Shown here one piece after another: positions 1 through 12,020 of a stretch of 64,000 nt of DNA. Source of the DNA: Neoechinorhynchus agilis (Eukaryota; Acanthocephala); the NCBI GenBank assembly GCA_051530055.1, contig CM121343.1, positions 2,604,001 to 2,668,000 on the forward strand, given 5' to 3'. The stretch's first letter is position 1. Each line of letters opens with the position of its first letter. Made by a program: the position numbers and the translations under genes. A model generated the notes under the pieces. That model searched no databases and was not told where the DNA came from. It saw only the letters and a list, made by a program, of their open reading frames with translations.

Positions 1-3000
1 ATCCGTCATCAACTCCTGATTCACCATTCACTCCGGATCAGTCATCCAGACCGGATCCGCCATCCACTACGGATCCGCCATCCACTCCGGATCAGTCATC
101 CACACCGATATGTCATCCACTCCTTGGATAGTCATCCACACCGGATCCGTCATATACGCCGGATCCGTCATCAACTCCGGACCAGTCATCCACACCAGAT
201 CCGTTATCCACTCCGGATCGGCCATCCACTCCGGATAAGTCATCCACTGCGGATCCGTAATCCACTCCGGATAAGTCATTTACTACGGATCCGTAATCCA
301 CTCCGGATAAGTCATCCGACCCGAATCCGTCATCCACTCCTGATCCACCATTCACTCCGGATCAGTCATCCAGACCGGATCCGCAATCCACTACGGATCA
401 GTCATCCACATCGGATACATCATCCACTTCGGATCCGCCATCAACTCCGGATCAGTCATCCACTCCGGATAAGTCATCCACTCCGGATAAGTCACCACCC
501 GGATCCGTCATATAAGCCGGATCCGTCATCCACTCCGGACTAGTTTTCCACACCAGATCCGTTATTCACTCCGGATCCGCCATCCACTCCTGATCCACCA
601 TTCACTCCGGATCAGTCATCCACGCCGGATCCGCCATCCACTACGGATCCGCCATCCACTCCGGATAAGTCATCCACACCGGATCCGTCATATACGCCGG
701 ATCCGTCATCCACTCCGGACCAGTCATCCGAACCAGATCCGTTATCCACTCCGGATCCGCCATCCACTCCTGATCCACCATTCACTCCGGATCAGTCAAC
801 CACACCGGATTTGTCATCCACTCCGGATAAGTCATCCACTACGGATCCGCGATCCACTCCGGATCAGTCATTTACACCGGATGTGTCATCCACACCGGAT
901 CCGTCATCCACTCCCGATCAGTCATCTACACCGAATCCGCCATCCACTACGGATATGCCAACCACTCCTGATCTACCATTCACTCCGGATCAGTCATCCA
1001 CACCGGATCCGCCATCCACTCCGGATCAGTCATTTACACCGGATATGTCATCCACTCCGGATTCGTCATCCACTCCAGATAAGTCATCCGACCCGAATCC
1101 GTCATCCACTCCGGATCCACCATTGACTCCGGATCAGTCATCCACTCCTGATCCACCATTCACTCCGGATCCGTCATCCACTCCGGATCAGTCATCCACT
1201 CCGGATAAGTCATCACCCGAACCGTCATCCACACGGATCCGTCATCCACTCCGGATAAATCATCCGACCCGAATCCGTCATCCACTCCTGATTCACCATT
1301 CACTCCGGATCAGTCATCCAGACCGGATCCGCCATCCACTCCGGATCAGTCATTTACACCGGATATGTCATCCACTCCGGATTCGTCATCCACTCCAGAT
1401 AAGTCATCCACACCGGATCCGTTATCCACTCCGGATCCGCCATCCACTCCGGATCAGTCATCCACACCGGATATGTCATCCACTCCTGATCCACCATTCA
1501 CTCCAGATCAGTCATCCACACCGGATCCGCCATCCACTCCGGATCCGCCATCCACTCCGGATAAGTCATCCACACCGGATCCGTCATATACGCCGGATCC
1601 GTCATCCACTCCGGACCAGTCATCCACACCAGATCCGTTATCCACTCCGGATCCGCCATCCACTCCTGATCCACCATTCACTCCGGATCAGTCATCCACA
1701 CCGGATCCGCCATCCACCCGGATCCGCCATCCACTCCGGATCCGTCATATACGCCGGATCCGTCATCCACTCCGGACCAGTCATCCGAACCAGATCCGTT
1801 ATCCACTCCGTATCCGCCATCCACTCCTGATCCACCATTCACTCCGGATCAGTCAACCACACCGGATTTGTCATCCACTCCGGATAAGTCATCCACTACG
1901 GATCCGTCATCCACTCCGGATCAGTCATTTACTCCGGATCTGTCATCCACACCGGATCCGTCATCCACTCCGGATAAGTCATCCGACCCGAATCCGTCAT
2001 CATCTCCGGATCCACCATTGACTCCGGATCAGTCATCCACACCGGATCCGTTATCCACTCCGGATCCGTCATCCACTCCGATCCGTCATCCACTCCGGAT
2101 CAGTCATCCACTCCGGATCAGTCATCCACTCCGGATCGTATACTCCGGATAAGTCATCCGACCCGAATCCGTCATCCACTCCTGATCCACCATTCACTCC
2201 GATCAGTCATCCACTCTGATCCACCATTCACTCCGGATCAGTCATCCACTCCTGATCCACCATTCACTCCGGATCAGTCATCCACATCGGATACATCATC
2301 CACTCCGGATCCGCCATCAACTCCGGATCAGTCATCCACGCCGGATATGTCATCCACTACTCCGGATCGTCATCCACTCCGGATGTCATCACCCGATCAT
2401 CCGGATCAGTCATCCACGCCGGATAGTCATCCACTCCGGATCCGTCATCCACTCCGGATAAGTCATCCACCCGGATCCGCCATCCACTCCTGATCCACCA
2501 TTCACTCCGGATCAGTCATCCACGCCGGATTAGTAATCCACTACGGATCCGCCATCCACTCCGGATAAGTCATCCACACCGGATCCGTCATATACGCCGG
2601 ATCCGTCATCCACTCCGGACCAGTCATCCGAACCAGATCCGTTACCCACTCCGGATCCGCCATCCACTCCTGATCCACCATTCACTCCGGATCAGTCAAC
2701 CACACCGGATTTGTCATCCACTCCGGATAAGTCATCCACTACGGATCCGCGATCCACTCCGGATCAGTCATTTACACCGGATGTGTCATCCACACCGGAT
2801 CCGTCATCCACTCCCGATCTGTCATCTACACCGAATCCGCCATCCACTACGGATCCGCCAACCACTCCTGATCTACCATTCACTCCGGATCAGTCATCCA
2901 CACCGGATCCGTCATCCACTCCGGACCAGTCATCCACACCAGATCCGTTATCCACTCCGGATCCGCCATCCACTCCGGATCAGTCATCCACACCGGATAT

Positions 3001-4480
3001 GTCATCCACTCCTGATCCACCATTCACTCCAGATCAGTCATCCACACCGGATCCGTCATATACGCCGGATGTGTCATCCACACCGGATCCGTCATCCACT
3101 TCCGACCAGTCATCTATACCGAATCCCCCATCCACTACGGATCCGCCAACCACTCCTGATCCACCATTCACTCCGGATCAGTCATCCACGCCGGATCCGC
3201 CATCCACTACGGATCCGCCATCATCTCCGGATAAGTCATCCACACCGGATCCGTCATATACGCCGGATCCGTCATCCACTCCGGACCAGTCATCCGAACC
3301 AGATCCGTTATCCACTCCGTATCCGCCATCCACTCCTGATCCACCATTCACTCCGGATCAGTCAACCACACCGGATTTGTCATCCACTCCGGATAAGTCA
3401 TCCACTACGGATCAGTCATCCACTCCGGATACGTCATCCACTCCGGACCAGTCATCCGACCCGAATCCGTCATCCACTACGGATCCGTCATCCACTACGG
3501 ATCCGTCATCCACTCCGGATCAGTCATCCACTCCGGATAAGTCATCCGACCTGAATCCGTCATCATCTCCGGATCCACCATTGACTCCGGATCAGTCATC
3601 CACACTAGATCCGTCAACCACACCGGATTTGTCATCCACTCCGGATAAGTCATCCACTACGGATCCGTAATCCACTCCGAATAAGTCATCCGACCCGAAT
3701 CCGTCATCCACTCCTGATCCACCATTCACTCCGGATAAATCATCCGACCCGAATCCGTCATCCACTCCTGATTCACCATTCACTCCGGATCAGTCATCCA
3801 GACCGGATCCGCCATCCACTCCGGATCAGTCATCCACTCCGGTTACGTCATATACTCCGGATAAGCCATCCGGCCCGAATCCGTCATCCACTCCGGATCC
3901 ACCATTGACTAAGGATCAGTCATCCACTCCTGATCCACCATTCACTCCGGATCCGTCATCCACTCCGGATCAGTCATCCACTCCGGATACGTCATCCACT
4001 CCGGATAAGTCATCCGACCCGAAACCGTCATCCACTACGGATCCGTCATCCACTCCGTATAAATCATCCGACCCGAATCCGTCATCCACTCCTGATTCAC
4101 CATTCACTCCGGATCAGTCATCCAGACCGGATCCGCCATCCACTCCGGATCCGCCATCCACTCCGGATCCGCCATCCACTCTTGATCCACCATTCACTCC
4201 GGATCAGTAATCCACTCCTGATCTACCATTCACTCCGGATCAGTCATCCACATCGGATCCATCATCCACTCCGGATCCGCCATCAACTCCGGATCAGTCA
4301 TCCACGCCGGATATGTCATCCACTCCGGATTCGTCATCCACTCCGGATAAGTCATTCACACCGGATCCTTCATATACGCCGGATCCGTCATCCACTCCGG
4401 ACTAGTTTTCCATACCAGATCCGTTATCCACTCCGGATCAGTCATCCACTCCGGATACGTCATCCATTCCGGATCCGTCA
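1..4480 (+). repeat. 18-base minisatellite array (STPD-coding units)
   Basis: About 250 degenerate copies of an 18-base unit, typified by tcatccactccggatcag and its cca/aca/ccg variants. Many units carry GGATCC. Because 18 is six codons, every frame stays open for long stretches, so long open frames on either strand are expected and are not evidence by themselves. Indels shift the register several times (for example around 1210-1250, 1710-1730, 2080-2150 and 2340-2470). The array begins before the window and ends abruptly near 4480. Higher-order blocks are visible: similar runs recur near 700-960, 1760-1990, 2610-2890 and 3290-3420, which suggests segmental amplification of multi-unit blocks. 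Confidence 0.95.
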
Positions 4481-4483
4481 AAT

Positions 4484-4509
4484 GAGGACCCAGAGGTACA
4501 TGGGTCCTC
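4484..4509. other. 9-bp perfect hairpin at the end of the STPD array
   Basis: GAGGACCCA (4484-4492) and TGGGTCCTC (4501-4509) form a perfect 9-bp stem with an 8-base loop. It lies in the last codons of the STPD frame, just before the stop. The same stem recurs with a different loop at 37214-37241. Confidence 0.85.
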
Positions 4510-4522
4510 TTTGTGAATCACA

Positions 4523-4528
4523 AATAAA
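4523..4528 (+). promoter_or_regulatory. Likely polyadenylation signal of the STPD-repeat gene
   Basis: AATAAA begins 7 bases after the TGA that closes the STPD frame. Its position right after the non-repetitive C-terminal tail is the best single argument that the array is the end of a transcribed gene. Confidence 0.5.
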
Positions 4529-4529
4529 A

Positions 4530-5839
4530 CGATTTATTATAAGTCAGTAGTAACGTTTTTATAAATGCTTTACCTTTTGTATTTTGTGACAAAGTGCTTC
4601 AATGGGTTTTTCCTAAAACTACATCAAGTTCTGCGCTTCCCGTTTCTCCTATTTACGTCTTTTGTTTAGGGAAGATTACATCAAGTTGTCGGATATGAAG
4701 ACAAATAGCGATTAAGGAACGTATGTCGGAATCAGCTTAATAGAATAAAATAGTTTTAGGCAGCCATTGGATGAGTGAAAGGTAAGTGAGAGGAGCGCCG
4801 CATTAAGCAAGATGAGTCTTTTCGTTAGACATTTGTTTGCACTAATTCTAGAACAATGGAAGTTATAAACGAGTACGATATTCGCAATAGAGGAAAAGCA
4901 TTAACTACTAAAAGATTTAATGTTCAATTAATTCGACTTACTGATGGTGTAAGTCTGAAGCGTTTTATTTAAGAAGTTTATGTGCCATCAGTAGTTTTTG
5001 TTAGGGAGCTTATAGAATGTTTTAAGCGCTGCAATGCACAATTGCAAGAGGCAAAATGGGTTCACGAATATTATTTTAAGGACGTTGGAAAAGAATAAAG
5101 TGATCGCCGCGCTTTATTATAAGGTTCAAACGTTTTGTTATGCTTTATTAATATAACTAACATTGCCTTCTAATAAAACATTTCGACCAACGGTGATCTC
5201 TATACTATTTTGGAAACATAGCCAGATCACAAGTCGGGTTACTATCAAAGGGAGCCATTTATTTCTGGAGTTCGATTGATGTAAAGGTATTTACTCCTAC
5301 AATTTAGTGTACGAGATTAAAATTGAAATATATTCAGTATTCAATTATGTGTTTGATGTGATTGTCAAGATCTCCAATATTTGGTAAAAGTTTATATGAT
5401 ACTTAAAATTATAGTTGCCGTTTAGGTGCTGTTAAAACGCAAATCTCTCACGTCAAAAATACATGAGCAGTTTAAGGAATTACAATTTGGAATTTTAGAT
5501 TTTTCCACTTATGGATACAAATCCGCATGTTTGTAGGTTCCAGATTCGCTTGCTTTAATCTTCATCCTGATTTTAAAATAAAAGATTTATATGTAAAATT
5601 GCGGTTCAAGACAACCGCACATTGTCGTTCAAGAACTTTCAGCCAAATACACGAGTTTCAAATGATATTAAGAAGGAAAATATAAAACCTTACAAGGAGA
5701 TAAACTGCATGTAAAAAAATAAAGCGGTGATAATTAAGTTGCGGTTTATGGTAACCATAGAAACTCGTCTCATAAAAGATGTGATTCGAACACATGAAGT
5801 AAAGTACTTCGCATCAATCATCTTCGTTGATCGACACAA
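4530..5839. other. Non-coding stretch, nothing recognised
   Basis: AT-rich sequence with no supported exon. A short ATG frame at 4812 (MSLFVRHLFALILEQW) could in principle be a signal-peptide exon for the cysteine-rich exon downstream, but no splice path was established. Confidence 0.4.
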
Positions 5840-5854
5840 ATGGATTATAATCTC

Positions 5855-6166
5855 AGCTGCACGTCCAGGGTGAAATGCTGTGAGTGTTCCAATGATGATT
5901 GTATCATTCCTAAATTCGATTGTAACGACTTTTACCGAATTGGAACTTGTTGCAGTCCACTTCCAGTTCCATTTGTGGACGATTGCCTTAGGAATAACAC
6001 ACTTACGGATCCACGCGAGTGCACGAATAGCCCATATAGTCCACTCGGGCGCCGAAGTGACCAATCTGACTGCTGCTTGGATCCCACTCGGTATGTAACA
6101 AATTGCCAGCTGCACGCTAGGCAGCGCTACACTGGACCACATTGTCCGGACTATGATCCTTGCTGA
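5855..6166 (+). CDS. Cysteine-rich secreted-type protein, terminal exon
   Basis: An open frame of about 105 residues with 15 cysteines, including CC and CxC pairs, ends in TGA at 6164-6166, with AATAAA at 6212-6217. A 3' splice acceptor (aatctcag) ends at about 5854 and fits the reading frame, so this is read as a last exon; the in-frame ATG at 5840 is the alternative start. The even spread of cysteines suggests a disulfide-stabilised extracellular domain, but no known cysteine spacing (EGF, ShK, TIL) was matched with confidence. The opposite strand also has a 150-residue open frame, which I regard as the shadow. It lies 1.3 kb downstream of the STPD array on the same strand. Confidence 0.5.
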   Translation, partial: SCTSRVKCCECSNDDCIIPKFDCNDFYRIGTCCSPLPVPFVDDCLRNNTLTDPRECTNSPYSPLGRRSDQSDCCLDPTRYVTNCQLHARQRYTGPHCPDYDPC

Positions 6167-6332
6167 TTATGGACACTTATTTATGATTATTAGTAGTAAA
6201 TTATATGATTTAATAAATATTTTTGATTGATAATTGCATCACTGTGCGTACAAACATTTTAAATGTTAACTCTTTTTTGTAGTCGCGTTTCAATGGTACC
6301 AAGTTAGGCTCACGGTTGCTAGGAATAAAGTG

Positions 6333-7255
6333 CAGTAGAACCCCGTTCATCCGGATTTATTGGGATCGGACACCATTCGGATACGATATTTTTCAGATAA
6401 CCGAAAACCCAAAGTGATGTATCCAGTTTTGAAAGCTAAACTAAAGATATCAAAGTTCTTAACATGCGAAGGGGGTGGTTAAGAAAAGCAAAATCGGGGT
6501 GAAATTCTATAATTTTAGTTGTATTGATGAAAATAATCACTTATTCGATCTCAGTGTACAATTGCAGGCCTTCGTTTCTTTTGCTGCGAGGTATCTGATT
6601 CTCTTGAAAACCAGTAGTTGAGTGGGACAACATTCTTATCCAGATAATGGACGTTTTGGATCATCAAAGTTCTACTGAATTTACTTTAAGAAACAATTTT
6701 CCCGAAACCTCTCAAATTAGGATATTTGTTCGGAAAATTAAATACATTAGAACACCGTTTATCCCGGACACCATTCGGATAACCGAAAACCAACCGTGAT
6801 GTGTTCTTTAGTTAAGAAAAGCAAAATCGGGGTGAAATTCTATAATTTTAGTTGTATTGATGAAAATAATCACTTATTCGATCTCAGTGTACAATTGCAG
6901 GCCTTTGTTTCTTTTGCTGCGAGGTATCTGATTCTCTTGAAAAACAGTAGTTGAGTGGGACAACATTCTTATCCAGATAATGGACGTTTTGGATCATCAA
7001 AGTTTTACTGAATTTACTTTAAGAAACCTCTCAAATTAGGATATTTGTTCGGAAAATTAAATACATTAGAACGTCGTTTATCCCGGACACCATTCGGATA
7101 ACTGAAAACCCACCGTGATGTGTTCTTTAGTTAAGAAAAGCAAAATCGTGGTGAAATTCTATAATTTTAGTTGTATTGATGAAAATAATCACTTATTTGA
7201 TCTCAATGTACAATTGCAAGCCTTCGTTTAATTTTGCTACAAGATCTTTGATTGT
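6333..7255. repeat. Tandem array of a pogo-like MITE, left locus (about 2.8 units)
   Basis: The array starts with CAGTAGAACCCCGTTCATCC, typical of the ends of pogo/Tigger-type (Tc1/mariner superfamily) elements, and the inverse end (…GTTCTACTG) lies at about 6667-6677. Successive units repeat from TTAAGAAAAGC at 6479, 6812 and 7131, giving periods of 333 and then 319 bases; the first unit keeps 14 bases (around caattttcccg) that later units lack. The last unit decays after about 7250. No transposase frame is present, so this is a non-autonomous element. The same array, with the same first unit and the same 333 then 319 step, is found at 62122-64000. Confidence 0.85.
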
Positions 7256-7748
7256 CGAATTTCCAACGTTATAAAACTGTCCTAAAGACGTTTTTGTGAA
7301 GTGAGTTGCCGTGCACGTGAGTGCGTATCTCCTTTTTGACCCCGAGCGAAACCATTTTTATGCATTTTTCGGTTAGAGAACTCACTTCTTTAGAGTTCGC
7401 GTAGTTCATAAAAACAAAATGCGGATAATTGACGTTCGAATGAGTTTATAAATTTTGGATATGTGGAATTGGATTTTAGTGCTCGTCGACGGTGTCATTT
7501 CACGTCTTTGTGCACATGATATAAACCGTAAAGTTGTATGAGTGCTTTTATTCCGGGGCGGCGAATAGTTGCTGAGTTGGAGATGGTGACTCAATTGAGC
7601 ATGACAACGGCACATAGTGGTAATCTAACTGTTGGATGCTCTCCGCCTCCCTTTTTAGTATGCTCGTGTGACTAATAATTGCGTAATTGAACTCGCATAG
7701 ACAGCAGAGATGAAGACATGCAAATCGGGCATTTTAGACAAAACCTAA
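7256..7748. other. Upstream region of the DUF1647-type gene
   Basis: No exon, repeat or RNA gene recognised. The stretch precedes the ATG at 7749 and presumably holds that gene's promoter. Confidence 0.4.
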
Positions 7749-9192
7749 ATGAACTATCAATTTATCGTATTAAGACAACTTGGAAGATTTACTTTGCGTC
7801 GTATAAAATGGATCGCGATATTGGCGGAACTTCTAGGCATCTTTATCATACTTTTCTATTACCAAAGGACTGATAACAGTCTAAGTTCGGAAATCAAATC
7901 CGTCCCTTCAACAAGAATAGCGTACGATTTTTTCGAGATTAATTGGTTAACGCGAAATAAATAGGCCGTCGATGAACAGATTAAGAAGGCTACTAGGATT
8001 ATTGTCGAAGAGTGAAAAGAACCATTGGAGTTTTTTAGAATATCTACATACCTTCAGTTTTAACGGGCAATGTAACAAAACTCTCGATCACATTCAAGTG
8101 CTTATGTGTGACTACTTTAACGCGAACGGGGACAGAGATACGGCACTCCGAAATGTTTTGATCGCTTTAAAGGACATTAGCTTTAAATACTACAATAGAA
8201 AACAGAACAAGAAAAATAATTCTGCGGTTTGTTTTCTTGTACTTTTGAAATATCGTAGTTAATTAATAGAAATATAGTCGACCGTAAAATTCGCAATTGT
8301 GACTGCGGCAAGTGAAAATTTCATGTGGCTGCTGGACAAACATTTGCCTAACACACAAGAGGTCTTCAAAGGTCATAAAATTGTTGTTTATGATCTCGGA
8401 TTATCGAATAAGTCTGTGCTAAGTGTAAGTTATTCTCCTTTTTATATAAGATCCATGAGTTATATACAAAAGCTTCAAAGTCGGAGCGTTTTCGTTGAAC
8501 CTTTTCCATTTGAACATCTTCCTCCTCATTTCGCATCGTTACGGAATTATGCTTGGAAACCTGTCGTAATCCATGTAAGCTTCTAATTGAAGAAATGTTA
8601 CCACTGGCATTCAAATTGTTACAGCTTGCTCTTCTAAAGTTTGGACCGGATATACTTTACGGTGACACATCTTTGTTTTATTATTGCAAAGTTGATTGGG
8701 ATGCTATTGTTAATGACAATCGTAATTCTGAAGAGCATTTCTTGATGGGTAATAAGGGTGACATCCAGTCAAGAAATTCTCAGTAAGGGAAGAGGAATCG
8801 CAGCAAGGGAACTTCCTGGTCATTATGTTAATTGTTTTACAGATACTGGAACATTCGATTGGTTCGGCGACGAAGCATTAGCATTCAATACGTCCTATGT
8901 CGCCGAGGCTGGATTCCTCATGGCATCAGATATCACTCTTACAAGAATTATACTTCTTGCATGGATAACTTGTGCTTTGGATCCACAATGCATTTCGCCA
9001 AATACATATAACGTGAACTGTATGCAAGAACGATTTGGATACTCTCACCGATATGACCAAAGTGCACTAAGTATCATATTAACGTACTTCTTTTTTCCTT
9101 CTAAGTTATTGGAAAACACCTTTGAACCTAGTGCGTTTGACATGTACACTTCTGTTCAATACCCGGTTGCACGGGTAGATCGCTCCGGCTGA
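7749..9192 (+). CDS. DUF1647-type putative sugar transferase, type II membrane protein (several exons)
   Basis: The first exon encodes a short basic head and one membrane anchor (IAILAELLGIFIILFYY), as in Golgi type II glycosyltransferases. The block from about 8277 reads KFAIVTAASENFMWLLDK, then HKIVVYDLGLSNKS, then NYAWKPVVIH (to 8575), GPDILYGDTS (about 8650), and after 8790 LPGHYVNCF, CALDPQCISP and the near-C-terminal HRYDQSALSIIL. This order matches DUF1647 proteins, a nucleotide-diphospho-sugar-transferase-like family expanded in nematodes. At least four frame changes imply introns near 7902-7964, 8003-8038, 8227-8276 and 8730-8790. The change near 8576-8593 and some other junctions do not fit a clean GT-AG intron in phase, so small sequence errors or decay are possible. 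The substrate is unknown. Confidence 0.7.
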
Positions 9193-9221
9193 TTTCATGT
9201 AAAAAATTCGAATGTAAGTTT

Positions 9222-11250
9222 TCTCCAATCGTTTCGTCGCGCTGAAAAGTTAAAGAAATGGTGGTCTTTGTGAGACAATTTTGTTAATCATATCATTTAA
9301 ATGGCACTACAAACGTGATACACGGGAGCTTTTAGGATATTCCTTAAGATGAAAGTATGCTCAATCTAAACGATTTTCGTTTATCCTTGGGGATCATGTG
9401 AATTTTTGCGACTTATTGCAGACATAAAGAAACATATCTACTTTGATGTTTCCCAAATCAAACTTTATCTTTTCCTCCGATGATTGAGATGATAGAATTT
9501 ATTTAAGACATATAATTTCATTGCTTCCCTTGTGCCAGCGTTCTGGCATGAGAAATTTCTATATTTAACATTGCTTTCAATTGCTGAAATCATGATTAAA
9601 AGTCCCGTTATGAGAAAGTTCCAGATTGATCTCCAATCGTTTCGTCGCGCTGAAAAGTTAAAGAAATGGTGGTCTTTGTGAGACAATTTTGTTAATCATA
9701 TCATTTAAATGGCACTACAAACGTGATACACGGGAGCTTTTAGGATATTCCTTAAGATGAAAGTATGCTCAATCTAAACGATTTTCGTTTATCCTTGGGG
9801 ATCATGTGAATTTTTGCGACTTATTGCAGACATAAAGAAACATATCTACTTTGATGTTTCCCAAATCAAACTTTATCTTTTCCTCCGATGATTGAGATGA
9901 TAGAATTTATTTAAGACATATAATTTCATTGCTTCCCTTGTGCCAGCGTTCTGGCATGAGAAATTTCTATATTTAACATTGCTTTCAATTGCTGAAATCA
10001 TGATTAAAAGTCCCGTTATGAGAAAGTTCCAGATTGATCTCCAATCGTTTCGTCGCGCTGAAAAGTTAAAGAAATGGTGGTCTTTGTGAGACAATTTTGT
10101 TAATCATATCATTTAAATGGCACTACAAACGTGATACACGGGAGCTTTTAGGATATTCCTTAAGATGAAAGTATGCTCAATCTAAACGATTTTCGTTTAT
10201 CCTTGGGGATCATGTGAATTTTTGCGACTTATTGCAGACATAAAGAAACATATCTACTTTGATGTTTCCCAAATCAAACTTTATCTTTTCCTCCGATGAT
10301 TGAGATGATAGAATTTATTTAAGACATAATTTCATTGCTTCCCTTGTGCCAGCGTTCTGGCATGAGAAATTTCTATATTTAACATTGCTTTCAATTGCTG
10401 AAATCATGATTAAAAGTCCCGCTATGAGAAAGTTCCAGATTGATCTCCAATCGTTTCGTCGCGCTGAAAAGTTAAAGAAATGGTGGTCTTTGTGAGACAA
10501 TTTTGTTAATCATATCATTTAAATGGCACTACAAACGTGATACACGGGAGCTTTTAGGATATTCCTTAAGATGAAAGTATGCTCAATCTAAACGATTTTC
10601 GTTTATCCTTGGGGATCATGTGAATTTTTGCGACTTATTGCAGACATAAAGAAACATATCTACTTTGATGTTTCCCAAATCAAACTTTATCTTTTCCTCC
10701 GATGATTGAGATGATAGAATTTATTTAAGACATAATTTCATTGCTTCCCTTGTGCCAGCGTTCTGGCATGAGAAATTTCTATATTTAACATTGCTTTCAA
10801 TTGCTGAAATCATGATTAAAAGTCCGTTGAAAGTTCCAGTTGATCTCCAATCGTTTCGTCGCTGAAAAGTTAAAGAAATGGTGGTCTTTGTGAGACAATT
10901 TTGTTAATCATATCATTTAAATGGCACTACAAACGTGATACACGGGAGCTTTTAGGATATTCCTTAAGATGAAAGTATGCTCAATCTAAACGATTTTCGT
11001 TTATCCTTGGGGATCATGTGAATTTTTGCGACTTATTGCAGACATAAAGAAACATATCTACTTTGATGTTTCCCAAATCAAACTTTATCTTTTCCTCCGA
11101 TGATTGAGATGATAGAATTTATTTAAGACATAATTTCATTGCTTCCCTTGTGCCAGCGTTCTGGCATGAGAAATTTCTATATTTAACATTGCTTTCAATT
11201 GCTGAAATCATGATTAAAAGTCCCGCTATGAGAAAGTTCCAGATTGATCT
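9222..11250. repeat. Five tandem copies of a ~408-base unit
   Basis: Units start (TCTCCAATCG) at 9222, 9630, 10038, 10444 and 10844, with periods 408, 408, 406 and 400. The copies are nearly identical, so the amplification is recent. Each unit contains, on the minus strand, a good 3' splice site (TTTAACTTTTCAG) followed by an open stretch that includes a hydrophobic segment and NVKYRNFSCQNAGTREAMKL. The array abuts the 3' end of the DUF1647-type gene. Confidence 0.95.
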
Positions 11251-11307
11251 CAATGCACAGTAAATCCATGATATTCCAGAAAATATCATGAGTGCTTGAA
11301 ACGCCAT
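11119..11307 (-). CDS. Possible first exon of a small secreted or membrane protein (unrecognised)
   Basis: On the minus strand an ATG at 11307 opens MAFQALMIFSGISWIYCAL, a signal-peptide-like head that exists only in this outermost copy. It runs into the repeated segment RSIWNFLIAGLLIMIS and then NVKYRNFSCQNAG. The downstream (leftward) units carry the same exon-like block preceded by a splice acceptor instead of the ATG head. This is what a gene with a tandemly duplicated exon would look like. No homologue is recognised, and the open frame may be incidental. Confidence 0.3.
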   Translation of the reverse strand: MAFQALMIFSGISWIYCALRSIWNFLIAGLLIMISAIESNVKYRNFSCQNAGTREAMKLCLK

Positions 11308-12020
11308 GGTTTGAGGGTGTAATAAGATATTTTATTTAAATGATTGCGAAAAATTAATATTATCGCTTATTATGTTTTGATTATGAATCCCATCGCGTAA
11401 TACGTCTTCCACAATATTTTTTATGCTATAGAAATTCAAATTTCAACGATTGAATACCTTCTACTTTTTGAGTTCCTCTACGACTTAACTACGAAGTTCC
11501 ACGTCCTGATCGAACATTCGTAATTTCATGCCCTTCTTAATTCCATTATCCAGTAATCCAGTGGTTGAGGACTAGCCGTAGAGATGCTGGTCACCGTTAG
11601 TTTTCGACAATTGCTCACACAAGCGGATAGATTTCCACAGAAGTTTTCATGCAGCAAATGTGGTAATATTATCCATCAGAAATAGGAATTTTTGAGAAAT
11701 ATGATAACCTCAATTTAACATTCTAAGCTTGGATTGCATGAGAAAATGTTAAGCCGCACAACAATTATATAGAAGCTTGCGAGTATCATCATCGATTCTT
11801 GAATTAAAGAGTAACCTTCCTAAGCAATGAAGTTGCAAATTTACTCATTTGTTAGGCCTATAGATGATTCGATTTTTACTGAACCAGTAAATCATTTGTA
11901 TTGTGCAACTCCATCATTACGTGAAATTTTCGTTTCCAAGCCAGACAAAAATATAATATATTTTTAACTATTCAAACAACCTATTTGAAGCACACTCACC
12001 ACCTCCCGCCAAATTCCAGC
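11308..12020. other. Non-coding stretch, nothing recognised
   Basis: AT-rich, with no supported exon, RNA gene or repeat. Confidence 0.4.

Larger units (their letters stand above)
1..4516 (+). pseudogene. Mucin-like Ser/Thr/Pro/Asp repeat protein, C-terminal part (interrupted)
   Basis: One + frame of the array reads as repeated SSTPDP, SSTPDQ, PPFTPDQ and SYTPDP hexapeptides, a Ser/Thr/Pro-rich pattern like the O-glycosylated part of a mucin. In this frame variation within the Thr-Pro-Asp core is mostly at third codon positions (act/aca/acg, ccg/cct/cca, gat/gac), while the flanking residues change freely. The last units run into a non-repetitive tail (SNEDPEVHGSSL) and a TGA at 4514-4516, followed 6 bases later by AATAAA. 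Open stretches in the STPD frame are 811-1210 or so, 1365-1720, 2711-3670 and 3905-4210; stops arise mainly where tca became taa or gac-cag became gac-tag. It may be a decayed gene, or an intact one spoiled by assembly error in the repeat. No homologue is recognised. Confidence 0.45.

Noticed and set aside
67-3783. Long open frames on the minus strand and in the other plus frames of the minisatellite (HPLRISHP, GVDDGSGVD, MTYPEW types)
   Set aside because: An 18-base unit keeps all frames open by arithmetic, and unit variation in these frames is mostly non-synonymous.
1-4480. CRISPR array
   Set aside because: Units are contiguous 18-mers without unique spacers, in a eukaryotic setting.
5690-6142. 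Minus-strand 150-residue frame with a faint Sm/LSm-like stretch (VTIEFRNDTIIIGTL)
   Set aside because: The rest is Trp/Ile-rich antisense of the cysteine-rich exon, there is no second Sm motif, and the plus strand has the acceptor and AATAAA.
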